Virus record (IMG/VR): IMGVR_UViG_3300042866_002947
Coordinates: 1-34,260 of that record
Reading direction: 5' to 3' (one strand)
Length of the DNA: 34,260 bases
Source: a virus
Part shown: piece by piece, positions 1 to 7,888 of the stretch
How positions within the stretch are numbered: the first letter of the stretch is position 1
Layout of the letters: each line of letters starts with the position of its first letter
The notes under the pieces: model-generated
Database searches by the model: none
Seen by the model: only the letters and a program-made list of their open reading frames with translations
What the model was told of the DNA's origin: nothing
Position numbers and translations under genes: made by a program

Positions 1-642
1 TCAAGCAGCATAACCTAAACCAGATGAGCCCAAGACTTCCGCTCCAGAATTAGGCCGCCTGTTCCAAATCATTCGACGACGGACAATGTTCGGGATGCCG
101 CCCGGGAAAGCATCTTGGTCATAGGTGAGCCGCAGCCGGATTGCCGCACAGCTCCGCAGCCTATGGTTCTCAGTCCACATGTCGGGCAGCGCTGCCTTGA
201 GCCCTGCGAAAGCGGTCTGGTTTGCTGTCCCGAGTTTCTTTTCGACGACAACCTTTCCGGCCCAGCGGCCCTGCGCGGTCCCAGCTGCATTCACCGCCAC
301 TTCGCCTTCGAAATAGATAGCCCCGATCGATTTGACCCGATGAGTGGCCAGCACGATCACCAGATCGAGGTATTGGTTCTCCGATCCTGAGGAGTGCAGG
401 AAGACGATGACCCCGCCCTTGCGGGTGCGACCATAGACGAGATCGCGCGGCACCACGGGCTCGCGGATCGTCACCGTCCGCGGCTGCATCGTGGTCTGCG
501 GTTTTGGCATCAGAGCCTGCGCCGCGTAGGACAGCAGAAGCGTGCCGCCGATCCGCAGAAGCGCGGCACCAATTCCGCCCGCAGCCAATACGCCGCTGAT
601 CGCCCCCGCGATCGCGGTGACGGCTGTCACGATGAAGGGCAT
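1..642 (-). CDS. Truncated phage tail tip (J-like) protein, N-terminal part only
   Basis: A 213-residue protein at the 3' end of the late operon. Residues 1-45 form a glycine/alanine-rich hydrophobic segment. The following sequence, with a LVYGR turn near 68-72, an IYFEGE stretch and a FPGGIPNI motif near 178-186, resembles the N-terminus of tail tip proteins of lambda-like alphaproteobacterial phages (family recognition, no search run). Such proteins normally run to several hundred or more than a thousand residues and carry the host-recognition part at the C-terminus. This one stops about 28 residues after the GIPNI motif, and the tail of the protein (NSGAEVLGSSGLGYAA) looks unlike the family. 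The stop codon is at bases 3-1. I infer that the gene was broken by a frameshift or recombination. An alternative is that the remainder continues as a separate frame left of the window. Confidence 0.75.
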   Translation of the reverse strand: MPFIVTAVTAIAGAISGVLAAGGIGAALLRIGGTLLLSYAAQALMPKPQTTMQPRTVTIREPVVPRDLVYGRTRKGGVIVFLHSSGSENQYLDLVIVLATHRVKSIGAIYFEGEVAVNAAGTAQGRWAGKVVVEKKLGTANQTAFAGLKAALPDMWTENHRLRSCAAIRLRLTYDQDAFPGGIPNIVRRRMIWNRRPNSGAEVLGSSGLGYAA

Positions 643-657
643 GGCGTGGTTCCGAGG

Positions 658-1071
658 TCAGATGGGCCAGGAAAGTCGGCAAGAGGTCAGTGGAACGGTC
701 ACGAGGCCTTCGGGTGCCATCCCGACTGCTTGGGCTCCCGAGCAGACGCCAAAGCCAAGACCAGTATTGGCCAGGACGATGTCACCGCGTTGGGCAAGAA
801 GCACAGACGGGCGTGGCTCGCCCAAGAGCGCGTAGCCCACGTCCTCAAGCGAGGACCAGCCCAGACGGCGCATCACACGCTCGCCGCCGAGCGCCGTGGT
901 GTAGCGACCGCGCCAAAGGGCCGCGATATCTTCGCCACCGGTCAGGATCATGCGTGTCTCAAAAGCAAAGGTAGGGCAGTCATGGACGCCCCAGACGAAA
1001 GGACGCGCGCGGGCGGTATCGATCGCTGCTGCAAGCAGGCGTTCCCAGTGGTCAACGCGGGGGAGCATCAT
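658..1071 (-). CDS. DUF6950-type tail assembly protein (NlpC/P60-like)
   Basis: A 137-residue protein. The pattern WERLLAAAIDTARARPFVWGVHDC, split here as WER near residue 9 and PFVWG-HDC near 24-32, is typical of DUF6950, a phage family related to NlpC/P60 peptidases and holding the position of lambda gpK in tail gene clusters. The Cys of HDC would be the catalytic nucleophile of a papain-like fold. The middle segment QRGDIVLAN gives the expected second motif (GD), although the usual catalytic His is not clear. Its ATG overlaps the stop of the upstream tail gene by four bases (ATGA), so translation is probably coupled. Likely role: tail tip assembly or local peptidoglycan cleavage at infection (inference). 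Confidence 0.8.
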   Translation of the reverse strand: MMLPRVDHWERLLAAAIDTARARPFVWGVHDCPTFAFETRMILTGGEDIAALWRGRYTTALGGERVMRRLGWSSLEDVGYALLGEPRPSVLLAQRGDIVLANTGLGFGVCSGAQAVGMAPEGLVTVPLTSCRLSWPI

Positions 1072-1628
1072 CCGCGCCCCCAGGTAATTTCGCGATCCTG
1101 GATCGCTGTGACGTACTCAAAACCGAGATCGCCGGAGAACAAGACCTGCTGGCTTTCATGGGTGTAACGCCAGGTCCGCGCCAAGGTCAGGTCGATCAGA
1201 CGGCTCTCGTAGCTTATGGTGATCGTGCAGGTGTCGGCGTCATCCTTGATTTCAGGGACATCAAGGCGCCCCGAGAAGGCCTGAACCGGATCAGCAATGA
1301 TGCTGCCATTCTCGGCCAGAAGCCCCAGCCAGATGCGCCCTGGCAGGCCTTGGCGTGCTTCCTCGATCGCCATTTGCACCAGATCCAGCGGCACGCCAGA
1401 AAGTGACACGGCCGAGCCCCCGGCCACAACCTCGCCGGTCTCATCAATGCCCCCGAGGCCGAGCAGCGACCCAGCCCCGGCCCAAGTTTGTCCGTTCCAA
1501 TTAACAGACCCAAGGCCCGACCAGATCCGCACCCAGCCCGTGGCAAACTGACCTTCAAAGAAGATGACGGGCCGCAGCGACTGATCCGCCAGTGCCGTCG
1601 CGAAGGCAGTTGTGATGTCACGTGACAT
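1068..1628 (-). CDS. Phage distal tail / hub-region protein, unnamed family
   Basis: A 186-residue protein between two recognised tail genes. It is rich in beta-strand-like stretches such as WVRIWSGLGSVNWNGQTWAGAG near 30-52 and CTITISYESRLIDL near 132-146, and ends in DREITWGRG. I recognise it as a recurrent tail protein of Rhodobacteraceae lambda-like phages. By position, after tape measure and one further tail gene and before the NlpC-like protein and the tip, it should sit at the distal tail (equivalent to the lambda L/M region). No catalytic motif is visible. The start ATG at 1628 is preceded by a gap of 26 bases to the upstream gene. Precise family name not assigned. Confidence 0.75.
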   Translation of the reverse strand: MSRDITTAFATALADQSLRPVIFFEGQFATGWVRIWSGLGSVNWNGQTWAGAGSLLGLGGIDETGEVVAGGSAVSLSGVPLDLVQMAIEEARQGLPGRIWLGLLAENGSIIADPVQAFSGRLDVPEIKDDADTCTITISYESRLIDLTLARTWRYTHESQQVLFSGDLGFEYVTAIQDREITWGRG

Positions 1629-1654
1629 GATCTTCGTCCGTCAGGTATCGAGGC

Positions 1655-2242
1655 TCACAGCGCTTCGCGGGCTGAGATGGTGAAGCGGTGCTGGTCCGCC
1701 CGGCCGATGATCGAGGGGACCGGTGCCGTCAGGCGCAAAAGGACCGACGGGGCATCAAGACCAAGCAGCGTGCCGACTGGGACCGAGGCCCTGAGCGGCG
1801 GGACAAAGCTGATCACCGCCTCACTTCCGAATGGCGTGACATCTGCGGTTACTTGGTAAAGCCGAGCGGTTGCGTCCGATCCGAGCTGGAAGAAATCCCC
1901 CGCACCCAGTCCGAGCCCCCAGCCTGCCGTGCGCAAAGTGGTGGCTCCCGCCACCTGCGCCTCGGTGACATAAGGATTGCCCGCCGCCACCGGCACTTCG
2001 ATCGAGGGATCGGGAAAGAGGAACCGGCCCCGGAGGCCACCAAGCGCGGCGAAGAAGGCGGAAAGACGCCGGGCCTTGGCCCCTTGGGTCACCGCCATTT
2101 CGATCTGGTATTCCCACCAGGAGGCGCCCCAGTCCTGGATCTGGGAGGTGCCGGTGAACGGAGAACGCGCCTCTGCCACTGAGGTGACGAGCCGCCGCTC
2201 GAGCGAGGACACGAGCGTCAGCGGCAACACAGGAAGGACCAT
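1655..2242 (-). CDS. Phage distal tail protein, unnamed family
   Basis: A 195-residue protein starting one base after the tape measure stop region, which argues for tight operon packing. The N-terminus (VLPVLPLTLVSSLERRLVTSVAEARSPFTG) and the segment WWEYQIEMAV near 43-52 followed by FFAALGGLRGRFLFPDPS resemble the distal tail or baseplate-ring proteins that follow the tape measure in many siphoviruses (position-based equivalence to lambda gpM or Dit-like proteins). The rest is predicted beta-rich by eye, with no enzyme motifs. Role assignment rests mainly on gene order; identity as a real coding gene is well supported by length, codon bias and spacing. Confidence 0.75.
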   Translation of the reverse strand: MVLPVLPLTLVSSLERRLVTSVAEARSPFTGTSQIQDWGASWWEYQIEMAVTQGAKARRLSAFFAALGGLRGRFLFPDPSIEVPVAAGNPYVTEAQVAGATTLRTAGWGLGLGAGDFFQLGSDATARLYQVTADVTPFGSEAVISFVPPLRASVPVGTLLGLDAPSVLLRLTAPVPSIIGRADQHRFTISAREAL

Positions 2243-2243
2243 C

Positions 2244-4736
2244 TCAGATCACCTGACCCCGGCGTCGGCCGTCGGCCACGCTCTCCTTCGCGATGCGGGC
2301 GATTTCTGGGATAGCCGCCCGCAGCCGCGCATCGATCTGCTCGGCTACGCCCATCTGCGCCCCACGTGCGTCGATGTTCACCGTCACGCCGGTGCCAGCG
2401 CTGGCACCACGTCCATACCCAGCCGCTTCACGACGGTTCAGCACACGCTCGCCCCGCTGTAGGATGGCAGGAACCTCATCTGGTCGAAGTCCCGCCCAGC
2501 CACCTGAATGCAGCCGCGGGGCATCTGCAAATGCGGTGACTGGAACCGCGCGCATCGGTGCGCCCGAACCCACCATCCCGCCCGTGTGCCAGATGCTCGC
2601 ATTCACCATCGGGTTTGCAGCCGCCGCTGCCCCGACTCCGAAGATCCCACCGCCAAAGACGCCCGAAAGCGCTGAGGCCAAGGGGCCCAAAACCGCGTTC
2701 TTGAAGGCAAGCGTCGCGAGGTCCGCCAGGATCGAGGAGACCAGCGATTTGAAGTCGAACTTGCCGGTGGTCACAAACTGTCGGAAGGCGCTTTCCGCCG
2801 AGGAGAAGGCCGAGGTCAGCGTCTCGCCGAGCCCCTTGCCCCAATCCATCGCGCCCTTGGCATAGTCTGCCAAGGATTTCGTGACCTGCGCCCAGCCGGT
2901 CGCCGCCTCTTCCGCGGCGGCTTTTGCAGCGCCGCCGGCCCCTCCTGCTGATCGGCCAGCGTCGTCAAATCCGTCTGAGAGCGCACCAGCCGCCGCGGCC
3001 GCGCCGTTCAGCGCGTTTTCGCCCTCTGTCCCTGCGCCGGTGATTGCTGCCTTGAGGGTTTCCCAGGCGGCCATTGGGCGGGCGGCAGCCTCTGACAGCA
3101 TACCAGCCGCCTCACCGTAACCCGCCGCGCGGCCCCGCGCAGCTTCGGCCATGCCTCCGAAGAGATCCGGCGTCTCAATGTAGGTCGTGCCCATGGCCGC
3201 ACGGAACGCATCAGCCGCCGCTGTGCCTGCCGCGGAGGCTGCGCCCTCAAACGGGTTGGCAATCCCGCCAAGATCCACCGCCTCCAGCGTGCCGATTTTC
3301 AGACCAGCTTCACCGGTCGCCCAATCAGGCAGGAGGGCCAACGCCGCGTTCAGCCCTTCGATGAAGCCATTGATGCGTCTGACCACCGCGTTCAGCATCG
3401 ACTCGACGCCACCGATGAGCCCATTCGCCGCCTGATAGGCAAAATCCCCGATCGCTTGCGGCAGGGCGCCCCAGATCGCCTTCACCCCGTCAAAAGCGCC
3501 CTGGAAAGTCCCGACCGCAGAATTTCCCCAGCCCACGACAGCCGTCAGCGCCGATTGCAGCCCATCGTAAATGCCCGCCTGTGCATTGGCCCAGCCGGCT
3601 TCAACCCGCGACCACGCCGCCGTTGCCGCCAGCGCGAGGCGGTCCCACGCCTCTGCCGCGACATCACGCAAGAGGCCGAAGGTTGCACCAACGCCGCCGA
3701 CTTTGGCGACGAGTTGGGTAAACTGGTAAACAAGCTCGCCCGCGCCCACGATGAGCGCGCCAATCCCGGTGCGGATCAAAGCGCCGCGCAACAGCACTAA
3801 GCCGGTGGCGAGGCCCTTGACCGACAGCGCAGCCGCCGCCAGCCCCGCGACCCAGCGTCCCGCCATGACCGTGGCAAAAGTTGCGGCATAGGTTGTCAGC
3901 CGGCCGAGATTGTCAAAGATCGCCGTGATCGCCTGTCCCAGAACGCCCGTGCCACGGGCCGCATCGCCAAGCGCATTGGCAATGGTTTCCAGCGCAGGCG
4001 CGACCGCCGCCGTGAGGCGATTGGTCAGGCCGAGCCAGATCAGGCTGAGCTTGGCAATCGCATCCCCCGTCCTTTCGATCTGCACCGCATCGCTGGCACT
4101 AACGGCCACCCCGAAGTCGCGCACATCCTTGGCCGCCTCTCGCAACGTGGCCGGATCAATCCGCAAGAAGGCGAGCGCTGCCTTGTCGCCAAAGAGGTCC
4201 GAGGCCACGGCCGCACGTTCCGCCTCAGGGACAAGTCGGGCCAAGGCGTCTTGGATCGTGACGATACGTTCATCCAAGGGCAAAGCCTGAAGATCCCGCG
4301 CCGAGAGATGCAGCCGCTCCAGCGCCCCAACGGCAGATCCTGACCCAGATGCAGCTTCAGAAAGCCGCGTGGTCAGCTTCTTCGTCGCCTGTTCGATCTC
4401 GCCCAGTGAGACCCCCGCCAATTCGCCCGCCAGGGTCAGGACCTGCAGGCTTTCCACCGATGTCTTGAGCGAGGCTGCCATGTCGGCCTGCGCGCCGATC
4501 GTGTCGAGGCCCGAACGGATCATCGCCACACCGGCCGCCGCTGCAGCGGCGGTCATCGCGGCAAGCGCAATCCCGGCCTTCGTTGCAAAACCCGCAAGCC
4601 GCGTGTTCGCCCGCTCCATTTCGGAGGAAAGTCGACCAAAGCCCTTGGTGCCGGCCTCGCCGATACCTTCAAGCTCAGCGCGGACCTGACGACCTCCAAC
4701 TGCGGCAAGCCGGACAGAGATGCGTTTCTCGGCCAT
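2244..4736 (-). CDS. Tail tape measure protein
   Basis: The longest structural gene here (830 residues), directly downstream of the G/GT chaperone genes, as expected for a tape measure protein. The protein is dominated by alanine-rich helical stretches, with hydrophobic segments near 55-75 and around 320-345 that could cross the membrane during DNA injection. Residues 1-120 contain the RLAAVGGRQVRAELEGIGEAG start seen in tape measure proteins of this group. The C-terminus carries an ILQRGERVLNRREAAG motif, common in lambda gpH-like proteins, then a VNIDARGA segment. Length of this protein sets tail length; it is bound by the G and GT chaperones before tail tube polymerisation. Start ATG at 4736. 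Confidence 0.92.
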   Translation of the reverse strand: MAEKRISVRLAAVGGRQVRAELEGIGEAGTKGFGRLSSEMERANTRLAGFATKAGIALAAMTAAAAAAGVAMIRSGLDTIGAQADMAASLKTSVESLQVLTLAGELAGVSLGEIEQATKKLTTRLSEAASGSGSAVGALERLHLSARDLQALPLDERIVTIQDALARLVPEAERAAVASDLFGDKAALAFLRIDPATLREAAKDVRDFGVAVSASDAVQIERTGDAIAKLSLIWLGLTNRLTAAVAPALETIANALGDAARGTGVLGQAITAIFDNLGRLTTYAATFATVMAGRWVAGLAAAALSVKGLATGLVLLRGALIRTGIGALIVGAGELVYQFTQLVAKVGGVGATFGLLRDVAAEAWDRLALAATAAWSRVEAGWANAQAGIYDGLQSALTAVVGWGNSAVGTFQGAFDGVKAIWGALPQAIGDFAYQAANGLIGGVESMLNAVVRRINGFIEGLNAALALLPDWATGEAGLKIGTLEAVDLGGIANPFEGAASAAGTAAADAFRAAMGTTYIETPDLFGGMAEAARGRAAGYGEAAGMLSEAAARPMAAWETLKAAITGAGTEGENALNGAAAAAGALSDGFDDAGRSAGGAGGAAKAAAEEAATGWAQVTKSLADYAKGAMDWGKGLGETLTSAFSSAESAFRQFVTTGKFDFKSLVSSILADLATLAFKNAVLGPLASALSGVFGGGIFGVGAAAAANPMVNASIWHTGGMVGSGAPMRAVPVTAFADAPRLHSGGWAGLRPDEVPAILQRGERVLNRREAAGYGRGASAGTGVTVNIDARGAQMGVAEQIDARLRAAIPEIARIAKESVADGRRRGQVI

Positions 4737-4763
4737 TGGGAGGACAGGTCCTGTCGATGAAGG

Positions 4764-5428
4764 TCAGTCGTGGTTTGCGGCGATCTGCGCAGTCACGCAG
4801 CGCACCATTACCGCCTCGATGGCGGGCAAGAGTTCAGCGATCACTGGGGCCGGAATGCCGAGGGCGGCACCAAGCGCGAAGGCCGCGCCCATGTCCCAGC
4901 CGATCACCGCGCCGGGGACGATGCGCAACTGACCCCCAAGGCGCCCAACAAGGTCCCAGACCTGCGCGCCCTCCCAGGTCTGCGGCGCGTTCAGCCGTGC
5001 GGGACACTCGGGGCAGACGAGCCCACAGGCGGCGCAATAGCCTCCGCCCCCGCCGAACTCCCAATCGGCAAGGGCGATGAGACGTTTTTTTCTGCGTCCA
5101 GGAGCAGGCCCTTGGCGACATAGCGGGTCTGGAAGGCCTCGAAGACCGGCCAAAGCTCAAGAAGCGCGTCGATAGCCTCGGGGCTGACCGGCAAGGTCTC
5201 CCCCGTGGCATCGCCAACGCCCTCCCAGTCGAGGATCGCCCGCCGTGCCAGCGCCTTGGCCATGGCAAGCGCCGCCTCCTCGGGGGCCGTCCCTTCGGCC
5301 AGCGCGCCAATCGCAGGATCCGCGCGGCTGGCGACCATCAGCGCCGTGGTCAGCGGCCGGAGTTTGACCCGCAGGCCGGGGAGAAGCTCGCACCAGATTG
5401 GTGCATTACAGAGATCAAGGGTCAGCAT
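4764..5428 (-). CDS. Tail assembly chaperone GT-type fusion made by -1 frameshift
   Basis: Predicted 221-residue product of a -1 ribosomal frameshift at bases 5090-5084. Translation starts at the ATG at 5428, reads 115 codons through GAA AAA AAC, steps back one base and continues as CGT CTC ATC in the second frame to the stop at 4764. The extension (106 residues) carries a C-x2-C-x3-C-x2-C cluster (CAACGLVCPEC), a possible zinc ribbon, then hydrophobic helices ending in AQIAANHD. This layout matches the gpG/gpGT arrangement of lambda and many long-tailed phages, where the short form coats the tape measure protein and the extended form contacts the tail tube. The second frame lacks a convincing start of its own near its 5' end. 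The slip itself is inferred, but sequence, frame direction and gene position all agree. Confidence 0.85.
4991..5428 (-). CDS. Tail assembly chaperone, G-type (unshifted product)
   Basis: The zero-frame product, 145 residues, starts at the ATG at 5428 (MLTLDLCNAPIWCELLPGLRVKLRPLTTALM). Earlier in-frame starts up to 5620 run inside the tail tube gene and are ignored. The frame ends at 4991, about 30 codons past the slippery heptamer, with a short serine/proline/glycine-rich tail, as unshifted G proteins often do. The ordered part has helical segments (EEAALAMAKALARRAILDWEG near residues 50-70) consistent with helical tail chaperones. It lies between tail tube and tape measure, the canonical G position. 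It should be made in large excess over the fusion form. Confidence 0.85.
   Translation of the reverse strand: MLTLDLCNAPIWCELLPGLRVKLRPLTTALMVASRADPAIGALAEGTAPEEAALAMAKALARRAILDWEGVGDATGETLPVSPEAIDALLELWPVFEAFQTRYVAKGLLLDAEKNVSSPLPIGSSAGAEAIAPPVGSSAPSVPHG
5084..5090 (-). promoter_or_regulatory. Programmed -1 frameshift slippery site A AAA AAC
   Basis: Reading the minus strand, the codons GAA AAA AAC occupy 5092-5084, so the heptamer A AAA AAC is in the exact X XXY YYZ register for a -1 slip from the G frame into the T-like frame. Seven consecutive T residues at 5085-5091 on the plus strand show the run. A GC-rich stretch with GGCGGGGGCGGAGG lies 22-45 bases downstream and could help stimulate slipping, but no clear stem was defined. 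Confidence 0.88.
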
Positions 5429-5444
5429 GGCGGAAGAGATCCTC

Positions 5445-6383
5445 TCAATAGGAGGTGACAGTGTTGACGAGGGTGGCGGTACACAGGCGGGCGGGGCTGG
5501 TCGCCTTGGCAGCCTGCCAGTCGAAGGTGGCCTGGATCCCCTGCGGACCCGGGATCTCGATCCGGGGCCGCGGCAGATAGACCGCATGCGCCGTGAAGCT
5601 GAAGCTGGCATTGGCCCCAAGGTTCCAAGCGAAGACCAACTCGCAAGGTGTGCCGTCCATCGCTTGGGTGATCAGCGTCGTGTCGGCAAAGCGGGCCTCA
5701 ATCTTGCCGGTCAGCGCCGCCATGCCAGGATCAACCCCCTCGATCTTACCATCCGAGCGTATGGTCTCGATCCGGTCGAGGCCGTTGGAATAAGTCACCT
5801 CAGCCGAGATGACATTGCCAAGCGGCACCCCGTTGCGGCTGATCGATCCGTTGAAGTGACCGAAGCGCTGCAGCGAAAGGGAGGTTGGCGTGCCCGCGGC
5901 CGTGGCGGCTGCAACGGTTTCGCCTTGGGCCACCAGGCGGGCGGTTGCCGTCAGCAGCCCCGAGCGCGCCATCTGCCAACTGAGCTGATCGCAAACGCAG
6001 CCCGTGTACATCGCATAGCGCGGCACCTCCGGCATCGCCGTCTCGATCGCCATGCTTGGCAGCGCCCAGCCTCCTGACTGGAACGTATGGGTCTTCGGCG
6101 TGGTGCCGGTGGTCGTGGGGGCCCCGAAGGCCGCCTTCAGCCAAAGGCCGAAGTTCTCGACATCAAGCGGCACCACGACATCGCCATCGGCCGTCACCGC
6201 GTCCTTGATCGGGGCCAGCGGATCACGTCCCTGGCCCAAAAGCTCTGAGGCAATCAGCGGCTGCTCGGAGCCGAGCGTCGTGCTGGCAAAAGGCACCACC
6301 CGGAACCCCGTTGTGGGGGCGGTGCCATAGGTGGTCTCGAACGCAAGCGCCATCTGCGCCCGCGCCCCATGGGCTCGTGCCAT
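5445..6383 (-). CDS. Major tail tube protein
   Basis: A 312-residue protein starting MARAHGARAQMALAFETTYGTAPTTGFRVVPF, the usual N-terminus of the phage tail tube family in this group (gp10-like, functionally lambda gpV). It has repeated beta-strand-like stretches and several short glycine/threonine loops, no enzyme motifs, and two Ig-like beta-rich halves by eye. It lies just upstream of the G/GT chaperone gene, 16 bases away, which is the normal order: tube, chaperones, tape measure. Hexamers of it stack to form the tail tube. ATG at 6383. Confidence 0.88.
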   Translation of the reverse strand: MARAHGARAQMALAFETTYGTAPTTGFRVVPFASTTLGSEQPLIASELLGQGRDPLAPIKDAVTADGDVVVPLDVENFGLWLKAAFGAPTTTGTTPKTHTFQSGGWALPSMAIETAMPEVPRYAMYTGCVCDQLSWQMARSGLLTATARLVAQGETVAAATAAGTPTSLSLQRFGHFNGSISRNGVPLGNVISAEVTYSNGLDRIETIRSDGKIEGVDPGMAALTGKIEARFADTTLITQAMDGTPCELVFAWNLGANASFSFTAHAVYLPRPRIEIPGPQGIQATFDWQAAKATSPARLCTATLVNTVTSY

Positions 6384-6454
6384 CCTGTTTCTCCCTCTTA
6401 AGATAGATTGTGTTCACAGCGCAGCCTGCCAGCTTTCTGGGTCGGGGGTGCAGA

Positions 6455-6895
6455 ATGAACAGATTATCGAGACATATGGCTGACTTGGCCGATAGAGCGG
6501 TATCACGCGGCCTTGCTTTCGCGGCGGTGGGAGCGATGTGCCTCGCCGCAGCCCTCGCGCCGACCGAGGCATGCGCCGAAGAATTTTCCGGAACCGTGAC
6601 CCGCGTCACCGATGGCGACACGTTTCATCTGAGTGGCGTGGACCCTGCCATCCGCGTCTGGGGCCTTGATGCGCCGGAGCGCGATGAGCGCGGGGGATCC
6701 GCTGCCACCAAGGCAATGCGCGGCTTGATCGACGGCCAACCTCTGACCTGCGTCCTCATCGACATCGATCGTTACCAGCGCCTCGTCGGCCAGTGTTTCT
6801 TGCCAAATGGCCAAGATATCGCCCAAGCCATGATCTCCATGGGCGTTGCCACAGAATATTGCCGCTACTCTGGCGGCTTTTACGGCACCTGCTGA
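6455..6895 (+). CDS. Exported thermonuclease (staphylococcal nuclease family), moron
   Basis: A 146-residue protein from the ATG at 6455, which follows a GGGGGTG Shine-Dalgarno-like stretch; an upstream start at 6410 is possible but less likely. A hydrophobic segment (GLAFAAVGAMCLAAALA) ending in ACAEE reads as a Sec signal peptide. The mature part of about 105 residues carries the staphylococcal nuclease signature: DGDTF, IRVWGLDAPE and YQRLVGQCF, giving the Arg, Glu and Arg catalytic positions. It is short at the C-terminus, ending SGGFYGTC. Such enzymes cleave DNA and RNA with calcium. It is on the strand opposite to the surrounding tail genes, downstream of the tail tube start region, so it is probably cargo expressed from its own promoter. 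Periplasmic or external DNA degradation is inferred. Confidence 0.85.
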   Translation: MNRLSRHMADLADRAVSRGLAFAAVGAMCLAAALAPTEACAEEFSGTVTRVTDGDTFHLSGVDPAIRVWGLDAPERDERGGSAATKAMRGLIDGQPLTCVLIDIDRYQRLVGQCFLPNGQDIAQAMISMGVATEYCRYSGGFYGTC

Positions 6896-7073
6896 CCCGG
6901 GAAGGTACACCCTCTCGTGCCGTCGCCCTGCGTGCATTTGAGGTGCCGGTATCGTTTTTGGTATCTAATGCCCAAATCTAGATATGTTGCGCCGAGGCCG
7001 AAGGCTCTTCATGCTTAGGGGGACAGAATGCGCCGACACCAGCGGGGTCGGCAAATGACAGAGCAGGACTTCG

Positions 7074-7493
7074 ATGAACAGCACAGCACGGCATTCGGCA
7101 AAACCATCATTTCTGGCGGCCGATATCGAAGTGACCGGGGATATCCGCCATGCAGGGACTTTGGTGGTTCAGGCCAAAGTCACAGGCAATATCAGAGCCG
7201 CCGCTCTGACCCTTCAGCAAGGCGCTGAAGTGATCGGGGATGTTGAAGCGCTCCAGGCCAAAATCTATGGGTCCGTTCAAGGTTTCGCCTTTATCGAGGA
7301 TGTGACGGTCGGAACGACAGGACAACTCACCGGATCGCTGCAGTATAAAACGCTCTCAGTTGAAGCCGGGGCGATCCTTGATGCGGAGATCCGCAAAATG
7401 GCGCCGGTTGAGGTGGCTTCTGCCGAGCCGGACCCTGCTGAATTGACCGCCGCAGAACCGACCGCTCAGCCCAGCGGATCAGCCGCCGAATAA
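7074..7493 (+). CDS. Bactofilin (polymer-forming cytoskeletal protein), moron
   Basis: A 139-residue protein with the bactofilin core: short disordered N-terminus, then FLAADIEVTGDI followed by repeating 6-residue beta turns (GTLVVQAKVTGNI, AEVIGDVEA, KIYGSVQG, TGQLTGSL, AGAILDAEI) of a right-handed beta-helix, then a proline/alanine/glutamate-rich tail. Bactofilins self-assemble without nucleotide and organise envelope and cell-shape machinery. The ATG at 7074 has AGGA six bases upstream; a different frame covering 7028-7228 is not the gene. It follows the nuclease on the plus strand and overlaps the convergent tail gene at its 3' end by 28 bases. A host-type cytoskeletal gene inside a tail operon is unusual. 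Confidence 0.85.
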   Translation: MNSTARHSAKPSFLAADIEVTGDIRHAGTLVVQAKVTGNIRAAALTLQQGAEVIGDVEALQAKIYGSVQGFAFIEDVTVGTTGQLTGSLQYKTLSVEAGAILDAEIRKMAPVEVASAEPDPAELTAAEPTAQPSGSAAE

Positions 7494-7888
7494 TGGAGCA
7501 CGATGGCGAGGACCGCCGCCTTCGCCTGCGCTGCCCCCTCCATCGGCAGATCGACGGGTTGCGGCGCTTCCGCTTCAACCCAGTCGCAGAGACTGCCCAA
7601 TGTGCGGTCGGCGGCGAGCGCGGCACCCACCTGCGCCACAAGCCTGTCAAAGCAGCCGTCCCGGTCACGTGCAGATTGCACAATCACCTCCAGTTCCGCC
7701 CTCTGTCGGTAGTGATAGCGCAGCGGCGACAGCGTGACCTCCGGCTCGCCAGGGTCGCCGTCGCGCAGGATCAAGAGGCCCGCAGCCGGGATGCGTTCCG
7801 GCAGAACCTCCCCGCGCAAGGTTGTGGCGGGCAGCGCTGACAGACGCGCGAGGAGCGCGGTGAGGATGGTTTCGCGAGGGGTTGGCAT
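7466..7888 (-). CDS. Tail terminator-like minor tail protein
   Basis: A 140-residue protein from the ATG at 7888 (MPTPRETILTALLARLSALPATTLRGEVLPERIP). The frame is open up to 7957, but the family start is at MPTPRE. The pattern of an N-terminal helix, a central LSPLRYHYRQRAELEVIVQ strand and a C-terminal VLAIVLHYSAADPLG is typical of the gene between the head-tail completion genes and the tail tube in this phage group, the position of lambda gpU. Databases sometimes mislabel this family as acyl-CoA transferase; no such motifs are visible. It is separated from the preceding late gene by the toxin-antitoxin pair on the other strand. The ribosome-binding site is weak. Confidence 0.72.
   Translation of the reverse strand: MPTPRETILTALLARLSALPATTLRGEVLPERIPAAGLLILRDGDPGEPEVTLSPLRYHYRQRAELEVIVQSARDRDGCFDRLVAQVGAALAADRTLGSLCDWVEAEAPQPVDLPMEGAAQAKAAVLAIVLHYSAADPLG

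Noticed and set aside
5205-6077. 290-codon plus-strand open frame over the tail tube gene
   Set aside because: Antisense to two well-supported tail genes and not protein-like in composition.
7028-7228. Frame starting 46 bases before the bactofilin gene
   Set aside because: It ends early and is in a different frame from the beta-helix repeats; the ATG at 7074 has a good ribosome-binding site.
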